Assembly: GCA_000437895.1 (NCBI GenBank)
Contig: FR902155.1
Coordinates: forward strand, 1-64,000
Length of the DNA: 64,000 nucleotides
Direction of reading: 5' to 3'
DNA from: Clostridium sp. CAG:914
GTDB lineage: Bacteria > Bacillota_I > Bacilli_A > RF39 > UBA660
Part shown: positions 8,110 through 16,965 of the stretch, one piece after another
Position numbering within the stretch: the stretch's first letter is position 1
How the letters are laid out: each line of letters starts with the position of its first letter
Notes under the pieces: model-generated
Told to the model about the DNA's origin: nothing
The model's database searches: none
What the model saw: only the letters and a program-made list of their open reading frames with translations
Position numbers and translations under genes: made by a program

Positions 8110-9417
8110 ATGACTATATATTTTAGTATGAAAAACAAACTATTCATAACCATTATTTCTTTAATAATGTTAGCTATATATATAAATATAATAAATGTAG
8201 ACTATTTTAATAAATTATTAGCAATCATTTGGTCAGTAACCTCAATAATATTAATATATACTGCCATAAAATATACTATAAAATATAAATTCATTCAATT
8301 AAATATAAAAAAAATAATCAAAGGTATAAAATCAAAAAGTAATAATTCTATTTCCCCATTATCTTCCTTATCTTTATCACTTGCTGCCAAAATAGGTGTA
8401 GGTTCTTTATCAGGGGTAGCACTTGCTATATATTTTGGTGGACTAGGAACAATATTTTGGATATGGATTATATCAATTCTAGTAGCTGTAAATACTTATT
8501 TAGAATGTATCTTAGGAGTAAAATACAAAGGTGGACCATCTACATATATAAAAAAAGTATTAAAAGATAAAAAATTATCTACATTATATAGTATTTTAAT
8601 TATTATAAGTTATAGTTTTTTGTTCTTTTCTATTCAATCTAATACTATTATCAAAACATTAGAAGTATTTAATTTAAATACACATATATGTATTATATTA
8701 TTAACTTTAATAGTATATATAATTATATCTAAAGGAGTATCTAGAATAAGCTTTGTAAATAGTATTTTAGTACCATTTATGTTAATAGTTTATTTATTAT
8801 TAGGAATATATGTTTTAATAAAAAACAGTAATAATATACCTCTAATGTTTAATAATATAATAAAAAGTGCTTTTGATATAAAATCTATAATATCAGTATT
8901 CTTAATAGGAATGCAAAGAGCTATATTTATAACAGAATCAGGAATAGGAACAAGTGCTATATCTTCATCAGTAGTAGAAAATAATGAAGAAAATCAAGCA
9001 ATGTTAGAAGTAATGGGAATTCATATTACAACATTTCTAGTATGTAATGTAACATTTATAATAATAGCTATGAGTAATTATACAGAAATTAATTTTAATA
9101 ACATAAATGGTATAGAATTAGTATTACACGCTTTTAATTATCATTTTGGTTCACTAGGAACAATTATCTTATCTCTCATAACAATTATGTTTGCATTTTC
9201 CACCATCACATCAGGATACTTCTTTGGCGAAAACAACTTAATGAATTTAACAACAAATAAAAAACTAAAAAACATATTTAAGATATTGTCCCTATTAGTA
9301 TTAATTCTATCAGCATATATTAGTCCTAAAATATTATGGAATTATACAGATTTATTCGTAGCATTATTAGCCATAATTAATATTACCTCTATACTTAGAA
9401 TATTAAATAAAAAATAA
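8110..9417 (+). CDS. sodium:amino acid (alanine/glycine) symporter, AGCS family
   Basis: The 435-residue integral membrane protein has about 10-11 hydrophobic segments. Two blocks identify the AGCS family: SLAAKIGVGSLSGVALA near residue 88, with IYFGGLGTIFWIWI, and the second-half block FITESGIGTSAIS. Such carriers import alanine or glycine with Na+. The first about 80 residues are unusually hydrophobic and Lys/Ile-rich compared with typical members. No strong ribosome site precedes the ATG at 8110 or the in-frame ATG at 8128, so the start is uncertain by six codons. Confidence 0.87.
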   Translation: MTIYFSMKNKLFITIISLIMLAIYINIINVDYFNKLLAIIWSVTSIILIYTAIKYTIKYKFIQLNIKKIIKGIKSKSNNSISPLSSLSLSLAAKIGVGSLSGVALAIYFGGLGTIFWIWIISILVAVNTYLECILGVKYKGGPSTYIKKVLKDKKLSTLYSILIIISYSFLFFSIQSNTIIKTLEVFNLNTHICIILLTLIVYIIISKGVSRISFVNSILVPFMLIVYLLLGIYVLIKNSNNIPLMFNNIIKSAFDIKSIISVFLIGMQRAIFITESGIGTSAISSSVVENNEENQAMLEVMGIHITTFLVCNVTFIIIAMSNYTEINFNNINGIELVLHAFNYHFGSLGTIILSLITIMFAFSTITSGYFFGENNLMNLTTNKKLKNIFKILSLLVLILSAYISPKILWNYTDLFVALLAIINITSILRILNKK

Positions 9418-9434
9418 CACGTAAAACAAATTAA

Positions 9435-9463
9435 TTGAAAACAAAACTTTTATATGTTAAAAT
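9435..9463 (+). promoter_or_regulatory. promoter of pduL-like gene
   Basis: TTGAAA (9435-9440), a 17-base spacer and TAAAAT (9458-9463) lie 20 bases before the chosen start at 9484. Confidence 0.6.
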
Positions 9464-9483
9464 CAATGTATGGAGGATTATAT

Positions 9484-10029
9484 ATGAAAGTAAAAATAGG
9501 TATATCTAATAGACATATTCATTTAAGTCAAACAGATGCGAATATATTATTCAAAGAAAATTATCAATTCAAAAAAAGAAATGATTTATCACAAAAAGGA
9601 GAATTTGCTACAGAAGATACTGTCATTGTTAAAACAGATAACTATACATTTGATCATGTTAGAGTAGTAGGACCAATAAGAGATTATACTCAAGTAGAAA
9701 TATCTGAAAGTGATGCTAAGTTATTAGGAATAAATCCACCAGTAAGAGATTCAGGAGATTTAGATAATTCTGAAGATGTTCTAATCATAGGACCATCTGG
9801 CAGTATTTTCAAAAAAAGTTGTTGTATTATTCCCAATAGACATATTCACTGTAATAAATTAGATAATTTTGGTTATACTAATGGTGATGTAATAAGTGGC
9901 TCTATAAATGGAAAAATAATGAATGACATTCATATTAAAGAAAAAGATAGTTATGTCCTTGAACTACACATAACTAAAGATGACGCTACACTTTATGGAG
10001 TAGAAAACGGAGATTACATCGATATTTAA
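9484..10029 (+). CDS. pduL: PduL-type phosphate propanoyl/acetyltransferase
   Basis: PduL enzymes interconvert acyl-CoA and acyl-phosphate using zinc ions, allowing ATP formation with acetate kinase. The 181-residue product has the two paired zinc-binding motifs, SNRHIHL (H11, H13) and PNRHIHC (H120, H122), and the full two-barrel length. No encapsulation peptide or microcompartment shell gene is present, so a housekeeping phosphotransacetylase role is more likely than propanediol use. An in-frame ATG at 9454 lies inside the promoter; GGAGG just before 9484 decides the start. Confidence 0.92.
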   Translation: MKVKIGISNRHIHLSQTDANILFKENYQFKKRNDLSQKGEFATEDTVIVKTDNYTFDHVRVVGPIRDYTQVEISESDAKLLGINPPVRDSGDLDNSEDVLIIGPSGSIFKKSCCIIPNRHIHCNKLDNFGYTNGDVISGSINGKIMNDIHIKEKDSYVLELHITKDDATLYGVENGDYIDI

Positions 10030-10040
10030 CGGGTGATAAT

Positions 10041-10940
10041 ATGTTCTTATTTGATGTACTAAAAAAGTGTAAGAAAGAATTAATATTTAAAATAATTACT
10101 TCCATTATAATACAGGGATTATTACTTATAATTCCTGTTTATTGGAGTAATACTATTAACCATGTAACTAATGAAATATATGATAAAGCAATTGATTTAA
10201 CAATAATAACACTAACATTAACTTTACTATATTATTTTTGGGCTTATGCTAATCAAAAAACATGGTATACATTTTATAACAAACTTTATTTAGAATACAC
10301 AAATAATATAATTAAATACAGTCCTAGCGATGTAACAATTGGACAATATACCAATGTAATAAATAATGATATAGATATAATAGGAACATTTTTAGGTAAT
10401 TTAGTAACAAGAATAATTCAAATAATAGAATTTCTAGTCATATACTTTTATTTTTTATCTATAGACAAATATATTTTCTTTGTTACCTTAATTACATCTA
10501 TAATAATGATCATATTAATATTCTACTTCGGTAATAAAATAGAAGTAGTAAATAAAACAAGAAAAGATAACCTAGATATAAAAACTATGAATATTCATAA
10601 CATATATGATATATTAAAAAAAAATAATAAATTAGAAGATGATGGTTTTATAAAAAGTACTATAAAATATTTAAAATCAAATGCTAAATTTAATGTATTA
10701 GCTATGGGTATAATATATATAGTATTATCTTTTATAGAATTATGTAGATATGGTATAATAGTCTATAGTATATATCTAGTATCTATAGGTAATATGGAAA
10801 TAGGAACAATATTATTGATATATTCCTATTATGCTAAAATAATTACTAACTTTGAAGTATTAGGCACAATAAATGCCGAATATCAAAGTGTTAAAGTATC
10901 AGTAAATAGACTAAATAGTCTCCATACAGAAATTGAGTAA
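10041..10940 (+). CDS. ABC exporter-type transmembrane domain protein without ATPase domain
   Basis: The 299 residues form six hydrophobic segments in the pattern of a type IV ABC exporter membrane domain (about residues 12-290). The protein ends near RLNSL, exactly where a fused nucleotide-binding domain would begin. No Walker motifs occur here, and no separate ATPase gene is adjacent. It starts 11 bases after pduL with GGGTGAT as ribosome site, so it is probably co-transcribed. It may pair with an ATPase elsewhere, act as a regulatory half, or be a truncated relic; the intact frame and terminator argue against recent decay. Confidence 0.78.
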   Translation: MFLFDVLKKCKKELIFKIITSIIIQGLLLIIPVYWSNTINHVTNEIYDKAIDLTIITLTLTLLYYFWAYANQKTWYTFYNKLYLEYTNNIIKYSPSDVTIGQYTNVINNDIDIIGTFLGNLVTRIIQIIEFLVIYFYFLSIDKYIFFVTLITSIIMIILIFYFGNKIEVVNKTRKDNLDIKTMNIHNIYDILKKNNKLEDDGFIKSTIKYLKSNAKFNVLAMGIIYIVLSFIELCRYGIIVYSIYLVSIGNMEIGTILLIYSYYAKIITNFEVLGTINAEYQSVKVSVNRLNSLHTEIE

Positions 10941-10947
10941 ATGCACT

Positions 10948-10979
10948 AAAAGATATGTCCTAATGGGTATATCTTTTCT
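10948..10979 (+). terminator. Rho-independent terminator
   Basis: AAAAGATAT (10948-10956) pairs with ATATCTTTT (10969-10977). It closes the pduL/ABC membrane domain unit. Confidence 0.7.
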
Positions 10980-11015
10980 AATAATTATGTTATAATAATT
11001 TCATGTGAGGATTAT

Positions 11016-11831
11016 ATGGGCAACATAGAAAAAGAAATAAAAATTTTAAATATAGACGTATTTAAGATATTAAATAAATTAGAAGAACTTGGTATCAAAA
11101 CAAAAGGTAAGTGCATTCAAGATATTTATACTTATGACTTACCTAAAGTGGAAGTATTGTATACTAAATATATTAATCTATTATTAAAAGATAATGATTC
11201 AAGAGAAATAACAAAATTAATTACAGAAATAAAACCTTGTTTTTCATCTGAAGACTTAGAAATATTAAAGAGAATATTAGGAAACAAAGATATTATAGAA
11301 TTTATTCATAAAGGTAAAAATCTACATTTATTAAAATCAAAAGAATTAATAAAATTAATGAAAAAAGTAAATACCAAATTTAGTAAATGGATAAGATTAA
11401 GAAAGACAGGAGATAATACTACAATTACCATTAAAAGAATAGTTAATGGAAATGGAGAATATAAAATAGATGCTGTAAGTGAATTGGAAATTCCCATTCC
11501 TAGTCTTGAATATGGTAAAGAATTCTTAGAAGACCTAGGTTATTTCTATAAAAGACATCAATCAAAAATGCGTATTGCTTATGATTATAAAAATACAGAA
11601 ATAGTCATAGATAAGTGGCCAAAAATATCCCCATATCTTGAAATAGAAGGACCAACTTTAGAAGAAATAATGGAAGTAGTATATCTTTTAGGTTATAAAG
11701 ATAGTGATGTAAAAATAGTCAATACAGACACTGTTTATCTGGAGCAAGGCATAGATATATATAAAGAAGAATATAATATTTTAGATTTTAGTAAAGAAGA
11801 AATAAATATTATTAAAAAATATATGGAATAA
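11016..11831 (+). CDS. CYTH-domain (triphosphate tunnel) protein
   Basis: CYTH enzymes bind triphosphates in a beta-barrel tunnel; members are class IV adenylate cyclases, thiamine triphosphatases and inorganic triphosphatases. The defining ExExK is present as E5-K-E7-I-K9. The tunnel strands follow with basic WIRLRKTG and TITIKR, then acidic SELEIP and YLEIEGP near the C-terminal half. At 271 residues it is longer than the minimal domain because of a helical insert at about residues 50-125. Which triphosphate it uses cannot be said. Confidence 0.82.
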   Translation: MGNIEKEIKILNIDVFKILNKLEELGIKTKGKCIQDIYTYDLPKVEVLYTKYINLLLKDNDSREITKLITEIKPCFSSEDLEILKRILGNKDIIEFIHKGKNLHLLKSKELIKLMKKVNTKFSKWIRLRKTGDNTTITIKRIVNGNGEYKIDAVSELEIPIPSLEYGKEFLEDLGYFYKRHQSKMRIAYDYKNTEIVIDKWPKISPYLEIEGPTLEEIMEVVYLLGYKDSDVKIVNTDTVYLEQGIDIYKEEYNILDFSKEEINIIKKYME

Positions 11832-11890
11832 TTTTAAAAAATATGTTAAAATATACTCAGATGTTGAGTTTATTGAAGGAAAGAGGAAAA

Positions 11891-12433
11891 ATGGAAAATA
11901 TAATTAATAATACTGAAGAAAAGATGATGAATGCTATTACAACACTTGAAAATAGATTTACTAATGTAAGAGCAGGAAGAGCAAATCCCAATATGTTAGA
12001 TGGAATAATGGTTGAATATTATGGTGTCCCAACTCCATTAAAACAATTAGCAAATATAACAATACCGGAAGCAAGACAATTATCTATTAAACCATTTGAT
12101 AAAAGTGCTTTAAATGGTATTGAAAAAGCTATATTTGAAGCAAACCTAGGAATTACTCCAAATAATAATGGTGAATCAATATTTTTAGTAGTTCCTGCTT
12201 TAACCGAAGACAGAAGAAAAGAGTTAGTTAAACAAGTACATCAAATGGCAGAAGAAGGTAAAATTGCCCTAAGAAATATTAGACAAGATGCTAATAACGC
12301 CATTAAAAATCTTAAACTGCCAGAAGATGAAGAAAAAAGAGGAAACGAAAGAGTACAAAACTTAATTAATGAATATAATAAAATTATTGAAGAAAAATTA
12401 AAAGAAAAAGAAAAAGAATTAATGACAATTTAA
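11891..12433 (+). CDS. frr: ribosome recycling factor
   Basis: RRF splits post-termination ribosomes together with EF-G. The product is 180 residues, close to the usual 185, with family blocks NVRAGRANP near the N-terminus, NITIPEARQLSIKPFD in the hinge/beta domain, and LTEDRRKELVKQ and NIRQDAN in the long helices. The frame opens at 11843, but AGAGGAAAA before the ATG at 11891 and the family N-terminus fix the start there. It lacks its common neighbours pyrH and tsf and instead precedes the pheST T-box. Confidence 0.96.
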   Translation: MENIINNTEEKMMNAITTLENRFTNVRAGRANPNMLDGIMVEYYGVPTPLKQLANITIPEARQLSIKPFDKSALNGIEKAIFEANLGITPNNNGESIFLVVPALTEDRRKELVKQVHQMAEEGKIALRNIRQDANNAIKNLKLPEDEEKRGNERVQNLINEYNKIIEEKLKEKEKELMTI

Positions 12434-12444
12434 TGCAATGATAA

Positions 12445-12632
12445 GGATTTAGTAGTATACCAAAAGTATTATAGAGAGTAAGTGTTGGTGTAAACTTATA
12501 TATAAGTAAGTATATGAATTCGCCCTTTAGCATTATGGGTAAGCCCGTTATAGCTTTAAGTGTATAACATACGTTATAAAAGAAGGTGGTACCGCGGATT
12601 AATAATTCGTCCTTTTGTTACCATCTTTTTAT
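12445..12632 (+). ncRNA. T-box riboswitch (tRNA-Phe) controlling pheST
   Basis: The conserved T-box GAAGGTGGTACCGCGG is at 12582-12597. The Stem I specifier loop reads GAA-TTC-GCCC, so the specifier codon is TTC (12519-12521), matching Phe. The distal Stem I loop GGTGTAAAC is visible. GGTGGTA can pair with TTACCATC followed by five T's (to 12632), forming the terminator that uncharged tRNA-Phe would disrupt. Confidence 0.93.
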
Positions 12633-12652
12633 TTATATAGAAAGGAAATAAT

Positions 12653-13702
12653 ATGAAAGAAAAAATTAATGCAATAAAGAAAGAATTAAGTATTATATTT
12701 GAAAATATTAAAGATAATACTGAACTTAACAATTTAAAAGTAGAATATTTAGGTAAAAATGGTAAAATTACAGAATTATCTAAATCTATGAAAGATATAG
12801 CAAATGAAGAAAAAAAAGAAATAGGTATTCTTATTAATGAAATAAGAGAAGAATTTAACAATAAATACAATGCTATGTTAGAACGTATTAATGAGTATAA
12901 TTTAAATAAGAAATTAGAAAGTGAAAGTATAGATATTACCTTACCAGAAGAAAGAATAAAGTCAGGTAGTAAACATCCATTAATGAGAACTAAAGAAGAA
13001 CTTGAAGATTTATTTATATCTATGGGATTTGATATTTATGATGGACCAGAGATAGAAAGTGATGAAGTATGCTTCCAAAAATTAAATATTCCTTTGGGTC
13101 ATCCAGCAAGAGATAGTCAAGATACTTTCTATTTAGAAGGTGAAATAGATAAATATTTATTAAGAACACAAACTTCTACAGGCCAAGTAAGAACGATGGA
13201 AGCCAACATAGATAAAGGCCCATTAAGAATAATTTGTCCAGGGAAGACATATCGACGTGATGATGATGCCACACATTCACATCAATTCATGCAAATGGAA
13301 GGTTTAGTAATAGATGAAAATGTTTCTCTAGCTAACTTAAAATGGACTTTAGAACAATTTTCTAAAAAAATATTAGGAGAATCTACTAAAGTCAGATTTA
13401 GACCAAGTTATTTTCCATTTACAGAGCCTTCAGTTGAGGTTGATGTCACTTGTTTTAAATGTAAAGGTAAAGGATGTCCATTATGCAAACAAACCGGTTG
13501 GATTGAAGTTTTAGGAGCAGGGATGGTTCATCCAAACGTATTAGAAATGTGTGGTTATGATTCTAAAAAGTATCAAGGATTTGCTTTCGGTCCTGGACTT
13601 GATAGATTTACAATGTTTAAGTATGCTATTCCTGATATTAGAACACTTTATCAAAATGATATAAGATTTTTAAGTGAATTTGATAGAAAGGATAGTGAAT
13701 AA
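12653..13702 (+). CDS. pheS: phenylalanine-tRNA ligase alpha subunit
   Basis: This is the catalytic subunit of the alpha2-beta2 PheRS. An N-terminal coiled coil (residues 1-90) precedes the class II core with THSHQFMQMEG (motif 2) and FGPGLDRFTM (motif 3). The Cys cluster CFKCKGKGCPLC is usual for Bacillota PheS. The 349-residue length is normal. AAAGGAAATA precedes the ATG. Expression is governed by the T-box directly upstream. Confidence 0.98.
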   Translation: MKEKINAIKKELSIIFENIKDNTELNNLKVEYLGKNGKITELSKSMKDIANEEKKEIGILINEIREEFNNKYNAMLERINEYNLNKKLESESIDITLPEERIKSGSKHPLMRTKEELEDLFISMGFDIYDGPEIESDEVCFQKLNIPLGHPARDSQDTFYLEGEIDKYLLRTQTSTGQVRTMEANIDKGPLRIICPGKTYRRDDDATHSHQFMQMEGLVIDENVSLANLKWTLEQFSKKILGESTKVRFRPSYFPFTEPSVEVDVTCFKCKGKGCPLCKQTGWIEVLGAGMVHPNVLEMCGYDSKKYQGFAFGPGLDRFTMFKYAIPDIRTLYQNDIRFLSEFDRKDSE

Positions 13703-13703
13703 A

Positions 13704-16052
13704 ATGAAATTAAGTAGAAAATTTTTAGAAGAGTATGTAGATATAGAACCTAGTTTAACAATAACTGATATAGCTAATGATATGACTAATGTTGGTAATG
13801 AATATGATAGTGCCATGCCTTTAATTAATGCCACAAAATTAGTTATCGGAGAAGTTATCTCATGTCAAAATCATCCAGATAGTGATCACTTACATTTATG
13901 TAAAGTAAATATAGGTAGTGAAATATTAGATATAATCTGTGGTGCACCAAACGTAAGAGAAGGCTTAAAAGTAATTACTGCTCTAGATGGTGCCACATTA
14001 CCAGGTGGTACAATAAAAAAATCTACAATAAGAGGTTATACTTCTAATGGTATGTTATGTTCACTTTCAGAATTAGGTTTAGACCATAAGTTTTTAAAAG
14101 AAGAAGATATAGAAGGAATTTGTGAATTAGATAATAATGCTCCTATCGGAGAAGATCCAATTAAGTATCTAGGTTTAGATGATGAAGTAATAGATTTTGA
14201 ATTAACTTCAAATAGGGGAGACTTATTAAGTGTTCTAGGTATGGCATATGAAGTTGGTGCCATATACAATAAAAAAGTAAAAGAAGTAGATTTAAGTTAC
14301 AATAAAATAGATAAACCATTAGATTTTACTTTAGAAATAAAGACTGATAATTGTCCATTATTTTTAGTAAAAAAAGTAGAAAATGTTGTTATTGAAGAAA
14401 GTCCATCATTCATTAAGAATAGATTAATTGCATCAGGTATTAGACCAATTAATAATGTTGTAGATATTTCTAACTATGTTATGTTAGAACTTGGACAACC
14501 TCTTCACTTTTATGATGCCGACAAATTAGGTAACAAAATAACCGTAAGAATGGCCACAGAAGGAGAACATTTAACTACATTAGATGGACAGGATAGAATA
14601 TTATCTAATAGTGACATAGTCATAACAGATGGAACTAAACCTGTAGGACTTGCTGGAGTTATGGGTGGATTCGATACAGAAGTTACAAAAGACACTAAAA
14701 ACATTATTATAGAAAGCGCTTTATTTAATAGTACATCAATAAGAAAAACAGCTAATAAAGTATTAAGAAGTGAAGCAAGTAATCGATTTGAAAAAGGAAT
14801 AGATCCTAATAGAACATATATGGCTATGGATAGGGCATGCCATTTATTAGAAAAATATGCTAAAGGAAATATTTTATCAGAAATTGTTTCTTATAAAAAT
14901 ATTGATGTTTATGACAAAGAAATAGAAATAAGTCTAGAAAAAATAAATAAAATTCTAGGTATAAATATATCATTAGAAGAAGTAAAAGATATATTCACTA
15001 GACTAGGTTTTACTATTAACAAAGATAAAATATTAAAAGTAATTGTACCTTCAAGAAGAACTGATATAAACATTTCTGTAGATTTAATCGAAGAAGTAGG
15101 GAGAATATACGGAATGGACAAAATAGAAAGCATTCCATTAACCATGCCTCTAAAAGAAGCACATTATGACAAAACAGAAAGAATTATTCGTGATAAAATG
15201 GTTTCACTTGGCTTAAATGAAACACTTAGCTACGCATTAATAAGAGAAGACGCTGTAACAAAATATACAAATGGCGACTTCCAACATATAAACGTTGATA
15301 TGCCAATGAGTGAAGATAGAAAAACCCTTCGTTATACATTACTTTATTCATTAGAACAAATATATAGATATAATAAAGCTAGAAATAATAAAGATATATC
15401 AATCTTTGAAATAGGTAAATGTTTCTATAAAGAAAATAATGAGTATAAAGAAGATAAAAAGCTAGCTTGTTTAATGACCGGAAAATATTATTTAGGATTA
15501 AATAATAAAGAAATAGATTTCTATACTATCAAAGGAATATTATTTACTTTATTAGATTACTTAGGTTATCAAGGAAGATATTCTATAGTAAAAGATAATT
15601 TACCAAAAGAATTCCATCCAGGACAAAGTGCTAAAATAATACTTCAAGGAGAATGTATAGGTTATATTGGTAAAATACATCCTAATATTATAAAAGATGA
15701 TATCTATGTATTTGAAATAAATTTAACCAAATTAAGCAAATACAAAGTATCTAGATTAACATATAAAGAATACAGTAAATATCCAAGTATTAAAAAAGAT
15801 GTTGCTTTTATCGTAGATAAAAATATAACTAATGAAAGTATTATAAAAGTAATTAAAAATAAAGGCGGAAAACTACTAACTAATATTACTTTGTTTGATG
15901 TATATGATATGTCAGATAAAAAATCATTAGCATATACTTTAACATTCTCTTCATCAGAAAGAACACTTACCGTAGAAGAAGTAATGGAACTATTTGAAAA
16001 AATCATGAATGAAGTAAAAGAAAAATGTAAAGCCATTGTAAGGGATAACTAA
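13704..16052 (+). CDS. pheT: phenylalanine-tRNA ligase beta subunit
   Basis: The 782-residue beta subunit contains the EMAP-type tRNA-binding domain (residues 40-150, with HPDSDHLHLCKV and ICGAPNV), the B3/B4 editing domain, B5, and the C-terminal ferredoxin-like anticodon-binding domain (KYPSIKKDVAFIV region). The frame extends back to 13674 within pheS, but MKLSRKFLEEY at 13704 matches the family N-terminus and AAAGGA lies 12 bases upstream. It begins one base after the pheS stop codon. Confidence 0.97.
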   Translation: MKLSRKFLEEYVDIEPSLTITDIANDMTNVGNEYDSAMPLINATKLVIGEVISCQNHPDSDHLHLCKVNIGSEILDIICGAPNVREGLKVITALDGATLPGGTIKKSTIRGYTSNGMLCSLSELGLDHKFLKEEDIEGICELDNNAPIGEDPIKYLGLDDEVIDFELTSNRGDLLSVLGMAYEVGAIYNKKVKEVDLSYNKIDKPLDFTLEIKTDNCPLFLVKKVENVVIEESPSFIKNRLIASGIRPINNVVDISNYVMLELGQPLHFYDADKLGNKITVRMATEGEHLTTLDGQDRILSNSDIVITDGTKPVGLAGVMGGFDTEVTKDTKNIIIESALFNSTSIRKTANKVLRSEASNRFEKGIDPNRTYMAMDRACHLLEKYAKGNILSEIVSYKNIDVYDKEIEISLEKINKILGINISLEEVKDIFTRLGFTINKDKILKVIVPSRRTDINISVDLIEEVGRIYGMDKIESIPLTMPLKEAHYDKTERIIRDKMVSLGLNETLSYALIREDAVTKYTNGDFQHINVDMPMSEDRKTLRYTLLYSLEQIYRYNKARNNKDISIFEIGKCFYKENNEYKEDKKLACLMTGKYYLGLNNKEIDFYTIKGILFTLLDYLGYQGRYSIVKDNLPKEFHPGQSAKIILQGECIGYIGKIHPNIIKDDIYVFEINLTKLSKYKVSRLTYKEYSKYPSIKKDVAFIVDKNITNESIIKVIKNKGGKLLTNITLFDVYDMSDKKSLAYTLTFSSSERTLTVEEVMELFEKIMNEVKEKCKAIVRDN

Positions 16053-16948
16053 TGGGAATAAAAAATTTGTTAGAAATTAGTAATTATTATGAATTGTTAG
16101 ATAAATATAGTTTTAATTTTAAAAAACAATCTTTATTCTTATCTTTAGTTTTAAATTATATAATTATGACTAAAAACATCAATGACGAAATTTTTATGTT
16201 ACTTGCTAGTTATGTAAATAATTTAGATGACAATTATCCCAACATAATGCACACAAAATTATACTTAGATGGTATAGACATAATATTAGATAAACTATAC
16301 AAAGGAAAAAATGAAGAAGAAATAACCAGAAACATCATTAAAAACTACTTTGAAGATGGATATGTTTTTCATACATTTAATATAGGAATATATGAAAATG
16401 TTTTAAGTAAAGGTTTATCTCTAACACCAGATATATTTCCAAATGATAAAATTATAGCCATTAAAGAAATATTTAAATCTAAAAATAAAGGAGTATTTGG
16501 TTTATATAACCCTACAGATAATAAAGTATTTTTTGCAAGTAGTCCAATTTATATCTATCAATATGGAGCAGGTTCACCATCATTCTTTAGAAAATTAATC
16601 TTTATGAATGATAAGGAAGATAGTTATATAAACAGAGATTATGAAAGATGTCTTATTTCAATAAAAAATACTATTAAAGAATATAATTTATCCAACGTTG
16701 AAGGAGAGTTAGTATTATCCTTATTTAATGAATTATATTCACTGTTTTCTAGAAATGATTATATAATAGCATTAAAAAAGAAAAAAAAGAATATTAAAAT
16801 TGAAGATTACTCTCAAAATAATCTTAGGAATATTATAAAACAAGATATATCCGTAGATTATAGATTTTATGAAAATATAAACTCTAATGATTTAGAATTT
16901 ATATTGGTAAGAAATCATAGTAACACAATTAAAAGAAGTAGAACATAA
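16052..16948 (+). CDS. unknown protein, coupled to pheT; weak ADP-ribosyltransferase-like pattern
   Basis: The start codon shares one base with the pheT stop (TAATG), so translation is coupled. The 298-residue product is soluble. It is helical to about residue 95 and then holds a block GYVFHTFNIGIYENVLSKGL (103-122). A second block, VFFASSPIYIYQYGAG, lies at about 159-174. A His followed by a leader into LSxGL, and later a strand with a small-residue-rich SP and Tyr, recall ART-fold enzymes. This is pattern recognition only and no catalytic Glu can be assigned. I do not know the family. Confidence 0.6.
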   Translation: MGIKNLLEISNYYELLDKYSFNFKKQSLFLSLVLNYIIMTKNINDEIFMLLASYVNNLDDNYPNIMHTKLYLDGIDIILDKLYKGKNEEEITRNIIKNYFEDGYVFHTFNIGIYENVLSKGLSLTPDIFPNDKIIAIKEIFKSKNKGVFGLYNPTDNKVFFASSPIYIYQYGAGSPSFFRKLIFMNDKEDSYINRDYERCLISIKNTIKEYNLSNVEGELVLSLFNELYSLFSRNDYIIALKKKKKNIKIEDYSQNNLRNIIKQDISVDYRFYENINSNDLEFILVRNHSNTIKRSRT

Positions 16949-16965
16949 TTGAATCTACTTCTTTT
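16931..16965. terminator. bidirectional terminator
   Basis: AAAAGAAGTAGA (16931-16942) pairs with TCTACTTCTTTT (16954-16965). It serves two convergent genes and overlaps both stop regions. Confidence 0.85.
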
